From assembly GCA_013420905.1 (NCBI GenBank), contig JAAXNY010000021.1:310001-374000 (forward strand): 64,000 nt of DNA, given 5' to 3'. Positions within the stretch are counted from its first letter, which is position 1. Each line of letters begins with the position of its first letter. Shown one piece after another: positions 20,173-31,891 of this stretch. Under the pieces are notes generated by a model, which saw only the letters and a program-made list of their open reading frames with translations, made no database searches and had not been told where the DNA came from. Source of the DNA: Collybia mongolica (lineage: Eukaryota; Basidiomycota; Agaricomycetes; Agaricales; Clitocybaceae). The translations under genes and the position numbers were made by a program.

Positions 20173-21949
20173 CTGTCGCGCTAAATTGCGAGCAACTTAC
20201 AAAAATAACAAAGCTGGCCACTGTCCCTGAACGTAATGATAATGATCACAATACAATTTGGTCAAGCTCACCATTCAAGTGCTAGAAGTCGGAAGATACA
20301 ATTCCCTCAGTAACATCCCACTGCATGGATAGTGACTGGCTTACATTGGCATTTTGGCGAGCATATGCAAATTTCAATGCTGTATCCACGGAGCGAATAG
20401 GCGACAGCAGAGAATGATGGGGTTCTTAGAACTTGTACGGCCTTATAACCCAGTGGAAATTGAGACAATTAATGAAATGGAACAGGACGATTGTGATGCT
20501 CCAAAGTTCTACCTGGACTAGATTTCTGAACATAATTGTAAACCGAATATCTCCTCCTATCAGCAGCGAGTTTATCACCATCAAAAACACTAGTGATCTT
20601 CCTGATCGTCTCTACAGCCCCCGATGAGGGCCCTGTCGGTTAATTCAATAAAGTGAGTGAACGTGCAAACGTACGGTTCCGCCAGATGGTACGCCAACAT
20701 CGTGCGAAGCGAGGTATTACCATACTCCTAAACATTTCGCATGGATTACATCCCGAGGGAGCGGAGAGAAACCACAGTTCCATCGAATTTCAGAAGCCCT
20801 AGGGTGCATACTTGGGCGGTATACGCCCCATAATTGTCGCTGCCCTAACCATAAACTCTGCATGCTTCAACAGCCCAATGCTAATCCAGTTTCCGAAAAC
20901 CAGAACAATGTAACAAAGGTTTTGAATGTCACATCAAAATTGTTTTTGTGGGGAGTTACGTCCAACGTTGATGATAGAAGGGGGATGTTTAACGACTAGA
21001 TTCCCCGTTCAATGGGGAGGTTGAGACATGCGCTTTCTGTAGAGGCCTGAGTTTTGAACCCAAGGTCCAATGCCTTTGCGTATGTCGAGCGAAGTTTAAC
21101 CTAATTCGGTTGGGCATTTCTAATTTCGGGTCGAATTATTGAATCCGCCTACAACGACATGATGTATGTTCATATTTTCGGATCCGTAAGAAGGACATGT
21201 ATGTAGATGATTGACCTAGAACCCTAATCAAAATTAGATTTACCCAGACAAAGTCAACCAAATTAGAGTCATTCTTCGTTAGGCCTGCATAGTTGCCATC
21301 TATAATCATTCTGACCCGACACCCATTTCTGACATTTCTGGCCACGTGATGGCTTCAAGTACTGTCTGCCGGGGGGCATCGCCTGGTCTACTATTGGCGT
21401 TACTTATTCTCTCATTGAATATACAGGACAATGTAAAGCTGGAAAGTCTGAAAGACCCGAAGAAAATACCACACGTTCAACGCTGGGCAACTCTTGACGG
21501 TTTACAGAACGGTCGGGTGCAGAAGGATATCAAATTCGGGCGTTGGGGACCGTTTGCGATATCCCTACCCCATGCTATAGGCCACTCCGACGTGCCACCG
21601 GTTTTCCGCTGGAGCGTATGCACAGGAGGGCGGTACGCGCCCGAGATAGCTGGTAATTGCAGGATTCAACATCCGTTCAACCCATCATACCATCACGGCC
21701 GCTTCGGCCTCCCTTGCGTGGGTACCTGGCTCGGATATAAGGGCTAAACGGCGTAGGCTCTCAGCGGTTCGACAACCCTTGAGCCGCCGGCTCCGGGGCT
21801 TCCGTTTCAGCAGTCAAATAAATCAGTGGCTGCGCGTTTCTCACCCCGATAAAGATTCGACGCTTCCTGCGCAGAAATACATTGAATTCAGTTCCTGTGT
21901 AATTTGTACTAGACAAATTAAGACCAAGGATTGTATATTACATCAAGAT
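20173..21949. other. 1.8 kb with one unassigned small frame
   Basis: A plus-strand frame from ATG 21349 to 21747 (132 residues) starts with a hydrophobic stretch (LLLALLILSL) like a signal peptide or single membrane helix, followed by no known domain. I would not call it a gene without transcript support. Nothing else is visible. Confidence 0.3.
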
Positions 21950-23326
21950 TTAAAATATCTTATTGTCCACCCGGTCATGGAATGTTCCGGTACTCGAATC
22001 AGAGGACGGAACTGCGAAATTTATCGTAGTTGCGCGGTGTGCGTCTCTCCGATTACTGAGTTGCAGTGTCGAAGAGTCGTTCGTATATATCCTGTCCAGG
22101 GTGCGATTGTTATTTACGAGCACAATGACCATGGTGGGGTACATCGCCTGCAGAATCATATCAGCCACAGAGTGTGAACATCATGTAATACGGATACTCA
22201 CTGAGAATCCAAAATACGTCGCCTCGAAGACTAATTTGGCATAATATCCTGCCGTGCTTGTGGCCCCAAGCTTAGGAAAGAAGTCTATTCCGAATATAAT
22301 AACCTTTAGAATTGCTGTTAGTAAACGCTATGATTGAACTTTAGACGCAATACCTGGAATACGCAAAACACGACTCCGGATTCCACAAGCAAAGCAAGTA
22401 TTTGCTCCACCGGAGTGGCCCGATGCTTGTCGAAACCTTGGGTCATAAACTTCCTGTGACTCCTACTACATGTGAGACATTCGATCGTAAGTGGGTTCCC
22501 GAGAGTACTCACCAATACACATAACCAATGAGTGCGGTAGACACAGCATTGGTCCCGATGGAAAGACCAAAAGTGGATTTAATAAGATTTACGGGTGGTA
22601 TTCCAGTACCAATTGTTGCTATTATCAGATATGCTAACAGCGAGCCTTGGGATAAAGGAAAATACAATCAAACGCCGGCCGATCATAAAAGGAACTGACG
22701 TACCAGTTGAGCCTAGTAACAGGGCCAATGGAAACATCACCAACCATCGCAGTTCCCGCAGTAAGAAGAAGACCCTCCAGAAAACAATGCTATCGCAAAT
22801 TATAAGCTAGAGTTAATCGTAAGTATGGCATGGTCTCCTTGAGTAATTTAGGCGCTCACTTCAAGGCCACTCGTCCATATTACCATGAGATTAGGTATCA
22901 ACAACAAACGATTGACCATCAATGGTCTCTCCATCAGAGGCAAATTTTGATAGCCGATAAGGGTTGAGTGGATTGTAATGCCGGTGGTTGCAAGGAGGGC
23001 AGCCTCATGAATAATAGCCAGTAAAAATGTTACGGTGCTTATCAGGAACATAAAATCCTGAGCACGACCCTTCTGCCCTGTTTTCCTGATAGGGGACAAT
23101 GTGGGCACGATCACAACATTCGGTGACGGTCACTAACATGTACACCACAATATGCTGGGCGTATAGAAGTGCGAATACACCTAAGAAGGTTATATCAGAG
23201 AAAGCTCCAACAACAGATGTAGAAGGGGCGCTTACCAAGGAAGAGCGTGAAGGTCGAAGTCGACACGGCCTGACTCAAAAGCATGTCCCCAACCTGGGTC
23301 AGCACCACAGAGTCTGAAGAGGCCAT
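21950..23326 (-). CDS. seven-transmembrane protein of the same family (copy 2)
   Basis: Eight exons in phase: 23326-23236, 23180-23138, 23085-22860, 22806-22704, 22618-22513, 22453-22354, 22303-22202, 22147-21950, giving 322 residues. Introns are about 50-85 nt. Motifs in order: TLFLGVFALLYAQHIVVYM (TM1), FMFLISTVTFLLAII (TM2), ICDSIVFWRVFFLLRELRW (TM4 region), FGLSIGTNAVSTALIGYVYW (TM5), ILALLVESGVVFCVFQV (TM6) and AMYPTMVIVLVNNNRT (TM7), followed by a short polar tail. The family is recognised from Agaricomycetes; it has no assigned role. Relative to copy 1 it has one additional intron inside TM1, and the other positions match. Every junction preserves the frame, so the gene looks intact. 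Confidence 0.8.
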
Positions 23327-25264
23327 GCCGTGCGTGATACGAAGTGTAGGAGAAAGAGAGAAAGCAAGTCTACTAAAAAAGACTTTTTGAGCAAGTCCAG
23401 TATGTGAAGACCTTATCGCAGATGTCAACGTCACACCATGGCATGATCATTTTTTCACTGATGGATTGTTCGGGTCGCCTGTGCAACCCAACCAGAATAG
23501 AATACCAGTCACCAGACGTCCTGGAAAATCCACAATGCCCACAATCGGTTCAAACACAATCATGCATCATCGAACAGTGATGGAGAAACGTCAAAGGCGC
23601 TCCCAGGTCGCGGTCGTTCCGGAACGCGACGTCTGGGATCCGTATACTAGGGCCTGCAGATAGTCTACTCTGGTCTCGTAACTCGACGATCTTATATGCC
23701 TTCTTATGCACTTATGCACGAAGTGGGTGGTAACACATGAAAGGACAACGGCGCTTAATGCTGAGCTGGGTGAAATATCGGCCGTGGCGCGTGACGTGAT
23801 TGGAGTGATGTTATACTAATAAAAGAACAGGCGGAAAATTAACGGTGAGTGGGATTGAATAAACTCCAAAGCAACAGGTATGTGTACCAAAGGCGGAAAT
23901 ACGGTCACACTCAAACACACGTAGTCTGGCATGAGGCGTCATATTGACCCCCCATGTTTAAAATAAGAGAAATATTCACAGGAACAATTCAATAGTAGCA
24001 TCGTGATATTTAATGAACGCACTATAGAGCGCTCCGATTTGATAGGGGTTCTGCACCGCTTAACGAGGAAGTACAATTCGAGGTTTTAATGGACACCGGA
24101 AACGGGGCCGTAAGCGCGCCGGTTTAACCGTACCGCTGAAATTAAGAGCGCGATGTGATCAGACAGCGTTTAGAACGGCTAAGCAATTGCCAGGCATGCG
24201 AGAGGTAGGCAGAGTTATACAGCACCTCCCGGCGTCAATTGGGGGATCACATCGGGCTGGCCCCACATCCCCCCCCACCGTCGCTCCCACGGCCTTGGGG
24301 AGGAATTTCACACATACCTTATGAGAGAGCTCCTCCGCTCATTCCAGGTCTTCCTCACGTCCGCAATCCGCATACCGGATCCAAACTGGATCCAACAAGA
24401 GGTCGCGGTCGTTGTTTGGGCGGGCTCACAAACTTGAAGCGAACATCTCCGATCTGAACGAGACGTACCCGTTGGCGCTTTGTGGGTGGCGTGATGGGCC
24501 AATGCTCTGTAAGTATCTTCGTAGCCATTATTGTACGAGAGAAAGGGGGGCTGGTCTGGGCATCTAAGGCAATGACTTCGTCTGAACTTGATTTGGTGCG
24601 ACTGCATTCATGACCTCTGACCGCGGGCACCGTGGTGGCCTTCTCCTCTTTCCATGGTATTGACTCTTCAGGAACCGCCGGCTATTGAAGTTGCGGGTAT
24701 GTTGTGTATTGTATCCTCGCAGCGCTCTGGCTTCTGACATGGTGGGTAGCGCTGGTACCAGCGACATGGTTTGGGTTATTTTGGCCACACGACCAGTTCA
24801 AGTAATTCATTCGTGTTTCTGGTTCAAATGCATTCTGGTAAGCATCTGTTTGAGACGTCATTTGCACGAGCGCGATAACAGGGTCTGGAGAGGGGCGTTT
24901 CAATTGCCCAAATTGAGTGTAAACTACGTAGTAAGCTGGTAACGTTGCACCAATTGGCACTAATAATTTCTAAAAAAATATGCGCCGGCTTTTGCCGAGC
25001 GTGCCTCGTTTTCGGTTGCTTCATCAGTTCGTGTCGACATTCTCACCACGACCATTTCCAATTTGGCCTACGTAAGAGGCCTTCAATGTGTGGTATCTTA
25101 CTACCAGGAGTGGTGTAGTAGGGGCAGGGCGCTGGCACAATGGACTCTCGTGTGTAGCTTCTACTTCTTTTCAGAGCTGACTGAAATGTATTTACCTCAG
25201 GAGGCGCCCTGAATATACACAGGAATGGGACGTCCACTGACCTGTCTACACAAGGGGTACGTCC
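23327..25264. other. 1.9 kb without a supported gene
   Basis: Several minus-strand frames of 70-100 codons lie at 24300-24960, but none shows a known motif or a consistent splice chain. No repeat with clear ends was found. Confidence 0.35.
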
Positions 25265-25909
25265 ATGGTTTCTCTGGTTATCATTCTCATTGAATCTTCA
25301 CATCTATTTCAGACGCTTATTCCACCCAATTTAGGGCCAGTACCAAACCCTCCATCCGGCTCTCAAACCAACGTAGCGTCTCTTAATAGTCATGAACGAG
25401 ACGCAGCCGGATCCGCGTCGACACCAGGACGGGCACCTCAGCGTCGTCCCTCCCCATCGTCACCGTCAGAAGGCGACCGACCACCATCTCGTGGCCACCG
25501 GTATCCCACGCGACGTGGGAAGAAGCCACGCATTTCGCTACGCGAGTTGTGCCCTGGCCTCTTTTCAGACTCGGAGGAGGAAATGTCTACAGAAAGCGTA
25601 GCATCAATGAAGGAGACGGTCGTTGAAGCAACCGCCAATGGGGAGGTTTTGGGGGATTTAGGCGCGCAATCGGTGCCATCAGGCTCTCAGACGGCTCCTG
25701 CTCCTCTCCCTGCAAACCAACCACGGAAACATATTCCTCCCCTACTTGGAAGATCGCGCTCGCGACAAACGAGTGCCTCCACTAGCGCATCGGCCTCAGT
25801 CACCCCACCTACTACAAGCGCCCGAACTTTGTTGAGGCCGCCCTTGCCGCGGTCTCGGCGGCCTCCACTCCCCGGTACGGGACTACAAGCCTCACACGAT
25901 CAGCCATAG
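25265..25909 (+). CDS. Pro/Ser-rich protein of unknown function (probably a 3' exon)
   Basis: The frame starts at ATG 25265, but a good acceptor (CTATTTCAG|ACG) at 25312-25313 and a possible donor (GGG|GTACGT) at about 25255 suggest that the coding part begins at 25313 as a downstream exon of a gene starting further left. The product is low-complexity, rich in P, S and R, with a basic stretch (YPTRRGKKPRI) followed by an acidic one (SDSEEE), as in disordered nuclear proteins. No domain is recognised. It ends 26 bp before the first ATG of the BTB frame. Confidence 0.35.
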   Translation: MVSLVIILIESSHLFQTLIPPNLGPVPNPPSGSQTNVASLNSHERDAAGSASTPGRAPQRRPSPSSPSEGDRPPSRGHRYPTRRGKKPRISLRELCPGLFSDSEEEMSTESVASMKETVVEATANGEVLGDLGAQSVPSGSQTAPAPLPANQPRKHIPPLLGRSRSRQTSASTSASASVTPPTTSARTLLRPPLPRSRRPPLPGTGLQASHDQP

Positions 25910-25943
25910 ATGTATTATTAGTACAAGACATGGCATGTACAAG

Positions 25944-25951
25944 TATATAAG
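25944..25951 (+). promoter_or_regulatory. TATA box upstream of the BTB gene
   Basis: TATATAAG lies about 220 bp before the chosen ATG at 26166. Transcription from it would start near 25975, downstream of the in-frame ATG at 25935, which argues against that ATG. Confidence 0.4.
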
Positions 25952-26165
25952 CACCAAGAGTGCGTATGAGACAATAATCAATAGCTCTCTCTTACCACCA
26001 TTGCACATTCTCCCTATCTCCAATCTTTATAGCTCTTCATCTTTCCCATCGCCGTCATTCTCGCCTTCGCAAAAACCCGGCAATCCCCCAGCCCCGTCAT
26101 CGCAGCCACCACCGCTTTCTATTCCTCCGAAACCGTCAGAAGCCAGGGTTTCTGGACCCGGGGAA

Positions 26166-27596
26166 ATGGAGTCTTTTGAAATGATCATCGAAAACTACTT
26201 ACGAAGTCAGTATGGAGAGCACCAGTCAACACAGGGTGCGCAGGTTGGACATGCAGAGTCGGGAGCCAGTGGGGTTGGTGTTCAAGGAGAATCGAACTGT
26301 TCTGGGCGGGATCGTGAGTACTCAATGGCTGTTGATGAAGGAGCAAGAGCCGTTTCAATCAGCGCGTCACATAACCGTACACCCACCTTGACCACGACAT
26401 CCACGTCAGAAATGCCCAATCCTATTGCACACAAGAGAAAGCGATCACAGGAATCAGACGATGATTCCATTTCCCAAACACTTGCATCCACCTTTTCTCG
26501 TTCACAAACAGACAACGAGATCTCCGGAATAGATGCAACTTCTTCACAAGCTCCCAAGGAGACTCGAACGACGCACTCAGCGCCTCCTACTCCTATCTCC
26601 CCGGGCACGAAGCGCCCGAAGTACTCGTATACCCAACATCCGTCCCACTGGGCGCCCGACGGGAACATTCTCGTCCAGATCGAACAGGTTCGATTCAAGC
26701 TACACCGTGGTCGGCTGGCGAAGCACAGTGGCTACTTCAGGCGCGTTCTCAAAGGCGCGATGGGAGGAGATGGGGAAGAACAGGTCATCAATCTTGATGA
26801 AACAGGAGTCAAAGTGGCTGACTTTGGTGTCCTTCTCGATGCATTAGAGGACTTCATGTGCGTTTATCACACCCTTCATTCATTCATCACACTCACGATA
26901 CGCGAATCCAGGGACTACTTCTACACCACCCCACCCTTCTCAACCGCCGCCTCCATCCTGCGCGCCTCCGCTGCCCTTTCCTTTGACAAATACACCGGCT
27001 GGGCCCGGCGCTACCTCGTCGAGATGTGGCCGACCTCCGTCGACCAGCTCTCCACGGCGCGTATCCCACACGCCATCGAGAGCCTCGCACTCGCACGCGA
27101 ATGCGGCGTCCCCTCTATCCGCAAGCGCGTGCTCTACGAACTCGTGCGCACTCCGCGGTTCGGGCAACTTCAATTCATCAACCGTAGCGTGCCTCCGCAG
27201 CAGCTCCTCTCCCCCACCGACCTCCTGATCCTCGGCACCGCGCGCGAGGAGCTCACGACGCTCTGGATCGACGTCATCGCTGCCCCGTGCCCCTCCGGGT
27301 CAGCTCTGACGAAGGGTCTCGCTGTGTGCGTTGGCGGGGACCACATCCCCATGTGCACGACACGCGACGAGCCACGTGCGGATTCGGAGCACGCGAGGCT
27401 GGTGGGTGGGGTTTTCCGGGAGTTCGTATGGGATCCGGTGTGTGGGTTGCAGGCGCTGGTGGGGCTGGATTGGGCGGGGGAGGGGTTCTGTACGGGGTGT
27501 GTGGAGATGAGGAGGGCGGTGTGGAGGACTATGAGGGTGAAGGTGTGGGAGAAGCTGGATGTGCTGTTTCGGTTGGGGGTGGTCGAGGGCGTGTGA
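26166..27596 (+). CDS. BTB/POZ domain protein
   Basis: Two exons, 26166-26857 and 26912-27596, give 458 residues. The 54 nt intron (GTGCGT...CCAG) is a multiple of three and has no stop, so an unspliced reading also stays open. The N-terminal ~155 residues are disordered and Ser/Thr-rich. The BTB fold follows, with DGNILVQIEQVRFKLHRG at about 164-181 (the usual D..L.V....F..H). After the splice, FYTTPPFSTAASILRASA and a helical ALAREC region continue the BACK-like part seen in basidiomycete BTB proteins. Such domains dimerise or recruit Cullin-3; the target here is unknown. An alternative start at 25935 would add 77 residues, but a TATA box follows it. The gene lies on the same strand as the F-box array. 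Confidence 0.75.
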   Translation: MESFEMIIENYLRSQYGEHQSTQGAQVGHAESGASGVGVQGESNCSGRDREYSMAVDEGARAVSISASHNRTPTLTTTSTSEMPNPIAHKRKRSQESDDDSISQTLASTFSRSQTDNEISGIDATSSQAPKETRTTHSAPPTPISPGTKRPKYSYTQHPSHWAPDGNILVQIEQVRFKLHRGRLAKHSGYFRRVLKGAMGGDGEEQVINLDETGVKVADFGVLLDALEDFMCVYHTLHSFITLTIRESRDYFYTTPPFSTAASILRASAALSFDKYTGWARRYLVEMWPTSVDQLSTARIPHAIESLALARECGVPSIRKRVLYELVRTPRFGQLQFINRSVPPQQLLSPTDLLILGTAREELTTLWIDVIAAPCPSGSALTKGLAVCVGGDHIPMCTTRDEPRADSEHARLVGGVFREFVWDPVCGLQALVGLDWAGEGFCTGCVEMRRAVWRTMRVKVWEKLDVLFRLGVVEGV

Positions 27597-28000
27597 TGAT
27601 GAAGTTGTTTTTTGTATTGTTAGACTCGTTGATGGTGGTGTGGATTTCGAGTCTGTGTTGTAGGGGATGCTGAGTAGCGTCCAGCGGACCCGGCTCGTCA
27701 TGTGTCGAGGCCGATGTACTAGCACTAATATTTTCCTCATCCACCACGTGTTTGCACCTGTCCTAGGCACCCATGGCTGTCGTAAATCTACAGCGATCCA
27801 CGTTTGTCAGTGAGTCATACTTTGCCTGCCGTTTCACCACCCTCATCCTGGTCCCCGTTGTGCGAAGGGGCAAACGCAAGTGGTGGCATAAGACAGAACA
27901 AAGGGCAGATCATCCTGAGCTTCAATGTGGAAAACTCCGAACACCCTTAGAGTCCCTCTCTTGCTTACCATGACACTATAAACCACCTCTCGCAGAGATT
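27597..28000. other. intergenic, 404 bp
   Basis: Spacer between the BTB gene and the first F-box relic. Nothing recognised. Confidence 0.4.
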
Positions 28001-29642
28001 ATGTCCCAGAGACACCACGCTGCCGTCGACGATATGAAAATAATCCGCGAAATCTTATATCAAGTTGCTGGGGACGCCGAGACCCGCGAACGAACGTGGT
28101 GTTTGCACTGCACGAAGGACCTCCTTGCAATGGCGCTCCGCTGTAAGGCCTTTGAGAGGCCCAGCCTCAATCTTCTATGGAGCGGGATGACTAGTGCTGT
28201 CCTTCTGCTGAAGTTGTTGGTGGGAGAGGCGAATTTTAATCTACCCTTGGTTCGTGATGTTTTCGGCCCACCCATTATTATTCTAACTCTTCTCCCAGAT
28301 CATCCCAGGCTCGTTGAGAGCTGAGCTCCTGCCGCCTAGGTTCAGCGAGTATGCGCAACGCATCGTTGATCTCTCATACACCGTGCGATCTGAGTTCGTC
28401 GACGTCCATCCACATCCATCGACATGGATCCGTCTATCGCAAATTGAAGGCGGGTTGCTCCCGCGTCTCAAACCGCTTATAATATCGCTTCGTTGATGGG
28501 GAAAGAAAGGTCTCTCCTTATGCTTCCTAGCCTTTTCAAGTCGCGATTTATTGACTTAGTCACGATTGATATGCCTGTCGTCGAGTTTGGTGACACACAT
28601 GGGATGGGACCTGCACTTTCCATTATTGCAGACTACTATTAAGCGATCAAAATCCTTTCCCTAGCTGGTCCACTCGCCTCGCAATACGCCAAAAATTTTA
28701 CAGACTTGCAAACGCTGCAGTCTGTGAACCTCAAATTGTACGATGGTATAACGACACGCGAAATATTCGGTGCTTTGGCGTCACTTCCCAATCTTGTCGA
28801 CGTCTCTCTCGATGTCAACGCCACCTTAAATAAGTCTTACACATCCCCCCATCTCACGACCCTTACCATCGCCGGAACCTTTACACTTACATCAAATTGC
28901 CTATCGAAAATAAACGCCCCCGGTGTCGAATCGATCATGATTCACTTGAAAACGGATGACTTGTTACTTGAAGCTGTTATGGAGCCAACCATGTTCCAGC
29001 TCGGCTTGGGACGTTTTAGCACTTTAAAGCAGATATTTGTGCACTGGCCGGCCTAAGCCGTTTCTTGCGACGAAGAGAGAGACAGGGTCTGGAATTTGGT
29101 AAAACCACTCCTGAAGCTCGGCGACATAGAGGTACTCGTCTTAACAGCGCTGGAACCCTACATCACGTTTTCGGACCTCGATATTTATAGAATGGCCGAG
29201 GCATGGCCCCAACTCAAAATTTTGCAGCTGGAGCACCGGATTGCACCGTTCGTCTCACAACCAGGCCTCACCTCCCTGGTATACCCTCCATGCGTTGTCC
29301 CAACCTCACAGAGGTCTCGCTCACACTCGAAGAACTCTCAGTATGCCCAATCCCGGGCCCTGCCCCTTCTAATCGCCTTTCGAAGTTAAACCTACAGTAC
29401 ATGTACATCAAATCGCACATACCCGCTGCCCGTTACCTGGATCAGCTATGCCCCACCCTTCAAGAGCTGAGCTTCGCGCAGGGGAAGATTGTGGATTACT
29501 TCGGGCGTTGATCTTCGACCTATGCCACCCGATGCGAAAGGACCAAGAAAAGCGGACGACGGACAGAAACGCGAATGAAGAATATTATCGAGCAGTGCGT
29601 AGATCTACGAAGATCTTGGCATCTGTCCTTGGGAGCGGCTAA
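28001..29642 (+). pseudogene. decayed F-box/LRR-type gene (copy 1)
   Basis: Exon 1 (28001-28249) encodes an F-box-like start (DLLAMALRCKAFERPSLNLLW). A canonical 49 nt intron follows (28250-28298, GTTCGT...CCCAG, with a CTAAC branch site), then IIPGSLRAELLPPRF, aligning with the intact copies downstream. After that the frame is broken: a shift with TGA near 28495, an in-frame TAA at about 28640 (DYY then stop), a TAA at about 29054 and a shift near 29280. Recognisable family blocks (LKILQLEH, LNLQYMYIKSH, FDLCHP) persist to about 29560. It is too damaged to make the full protein. It keeps the ancestral GT intron donor, which is useful for comparison. Confidence 0.75.
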
Positions 29643-30059
29643 TGGTGTATATCGGTTTTGGGATGCATGAAGTATAGACGACGAACGTTGTGATTCTGTT
29701 TTGGAACGTGCCGTGGACAGTTGATATCATATATCCGTTCCTTAATACTTATATCGTGTCGATTAGCATGTAATTACTATTGTCAATTCGTCGCTCGGTG
29801 TAGCCCTTATAGTATTCAGTCTACCGCAGACCATGGGTTGACTAGATCTAACAAAATTGATACATACAACTCATATTCCAATTAAACCGACTTCGAGAGC
29901 GATTCGAGGAAATGTAGCGGACATACTTTTAGTAGAACGGTTGGCCTGGGGGACGTTATGGTCCAAAATCCTCATGTCTTTATTGCAACGTGCCTGAAAC
30001 GACAATTGAGGCAAGCCAATCGCATCAGGTCGTGTAGGAAGCAGGGCGGACGATGGTTG
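29643..30059. other. spacer left of a transposable element
   Basis: 417 bp with no gene. It ends with the 8 bp target duplication GATGGTTG (30052-30059). Confidence 0.5.
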
Positions 30060-31722
30060 CAGTACTTCACACTCCCCCACATCCTGCAGAGGATTCCGAG
30101 CGGAATCCGAAATTCCGACAGGAATCCGATCGGAATCCAGAGGAATGCAGGAAGATTTTGAAAAAGTTTTAAAACAGAAAATTCCTTTGAGGAATTCCGC
30201 AATATTCCGCTCGGATTCCGCTCGGAACACAGAATTCCGATTGAAATCATCGGAATTCCGCAGAATTTTGAGGAATTTCTTACAAAGTGTGGAAGAAGAA
30301 AATTCTCAAAGGAATTCCGCAACATTCTGCTCGGATTCTGATCGGAATTCATAAGTTTTAAGTCAAAACAGTCAATAAAGTCAACAGTATATCTAACATT
30401 TTGAAGTACTAAATTACTCTCTTTCAGCCTGTCTTTTTAAAATCTGTTGAGTATGATAAAAAAGCACTCTATAATTAATACGATAAAACATGTATTATTA
30501 CTAAATATAATACATATATGATAAGATAAATTTAATATAGGCGGGGCCCCCGCCCCCGCCCCCCCGTCGTCCTCGTCGGCCCCCGCGACATCGTCAGCGG
30601 CCTGCACTTCAGCGGCGACGGCACTGGCCGCTCTACTTGCCGCTGTCCCCGTCCCCGCCGCCGCCGCCGCCGTCCTCGTGGTGGTGGTGGTCGTCTTTGT
30701 TGTAGTTGTTGTTGTTGTTGTCGTGCCGTTGTTGGTGCCGCCGCTGCCGCTGCTGTTGCCGTCGTTGCCGCAGGCCTCGTCGGCACTGTTGCTGCTGTTG
30801 CTGTTGCTGTCTTCGTCGTTGTCGTTGTCATTGTCGTTGCCGCCTTCCTCACTATTGCTGTTGGCGGCCGTATCGTTTGTCTTGAGTTCCTGAAGTGGGG
30901 GGGAGGGGGACGTGCTGCATGGTGAGCGTGTGGGTGAGCGGCGGTGTATGACTCACCTGGTTCTGCCCCTCGGGGTGCCCTTTCCTCGTCGTCCCCTCGT
31001 TCCGCGTCCGTTTCTATCCTTCTCCCCACACCGTCTTGTGCGTCATCATGTCGACGTCGGTTGGCGTTCGATGCGTTGGCGTTGGCGGCGTGGGTGCGTT
31101 GGTGTTGGTGTCGGCATTGGCGGTTTGGTGGACGTCGTTGATGTGGTTGAAAAGAACCAACGAAGACGTGGCAACGGTAATGTGACCATTGCACGTGCCT
31201 CATAATCATGTGACCTAAGTCTGTTGACTTGAGGCCAGTGAGCCGGCAGCTAGAAATGCCCGCCTTGCCCAACGGTTATGAACGCCAAACATATTACGTG
31301 ATTTTCGTGCCTGTACATGTTCGAACCTAGTCGGATGCAAATTTTTCACCGCCGTTATGTGATGTTATTAATAACAAATAGTATATATAATTTGTGTAAA
31401 TAAAATTTATATTACTAATCTGATTAGTAATCAAACACGTGACCACAACGCGTCGTCACAACGCTCCGGCATTCCATCCAGGAATTCCGATAGAATTCCT
31501 GTGGACTCTGTCAGAATTTCAGTATTCTGAAGCCGGAATTCCTGTGGAATTTCATTCCGCTCGGAATCCGAGCGGAATCCGTTCGGAATTTTTATCTATT
31601 TTTACAGCCATTTTCTATTACTTCTGCAGCCAAAATTCCGACAGGAATCCGAGCGGATTCCTGTCGGAATTGAGGATTCCGCTCGGAATCCGCTGGAAGA
31701 TGTGGGGGAGTGTAAAGACCTC
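30060..31722. mobile_element. hAT-like non-autonomous element, 1,663 bp
   Basis: A perfect 8 bp duplication GATGGTTG flanks it (30052-30059, 31723-31730). The ends CAGTACTTCACACTCCCCC and, inverted, GAGGTCTTTACACTCCCCC continue together through CACATC and GGATTCCGAGCGGAATCC. Both subterminal zones (about 30088-30352 and 31470-31700) are packed with GGAATTCCG-type palindromes. The middle has AT-rich blocks around a 320 bp G/C- and T-rich triplet region. No transposase is present. It sits between the two decayed F-box genes. Confidence 0.85.
30541..30860. repeat. trinucleotide low-complexity tract inside the element
   Basis: Runs of GCC/GTC/GTT/GCT triplets with one strand bias. Long frames on both strands here (poly-V/L on plus, poly-A/T/Q on minus) are products of composition and are not called as genes. 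Confidence 0.8.
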
Positions 31723-31891
31723 GATGGTTGGACGATTGTACAAAAATCCGAATCACGTGTGGATGTTTATTCCTGATCTTCGTTCCAATCGATCATCTAT
31801 CTCTCTTCAACCACTGGCAGGCTCTTGAATTCAGGCACGTATGCCATTTACTGCTAAGCGCTGCTAATGCTCACTCACATTATCTTTAGCA

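Noticed and set aside
21755..21785. GGTTCGACAAC as a tRNA B box
   Set aside because: It departs from the GGTTCGANNCC consensus, and no A box or cloverleaf could be found around it; no tRNA was seen in the window.
30532..31272. Minus-strand 246-codon frame rich in Ala, Thr and Gln
   Set aside because: It lies in the triplet low-complexity core of a transposable element and has no domain; composition explains the openness.
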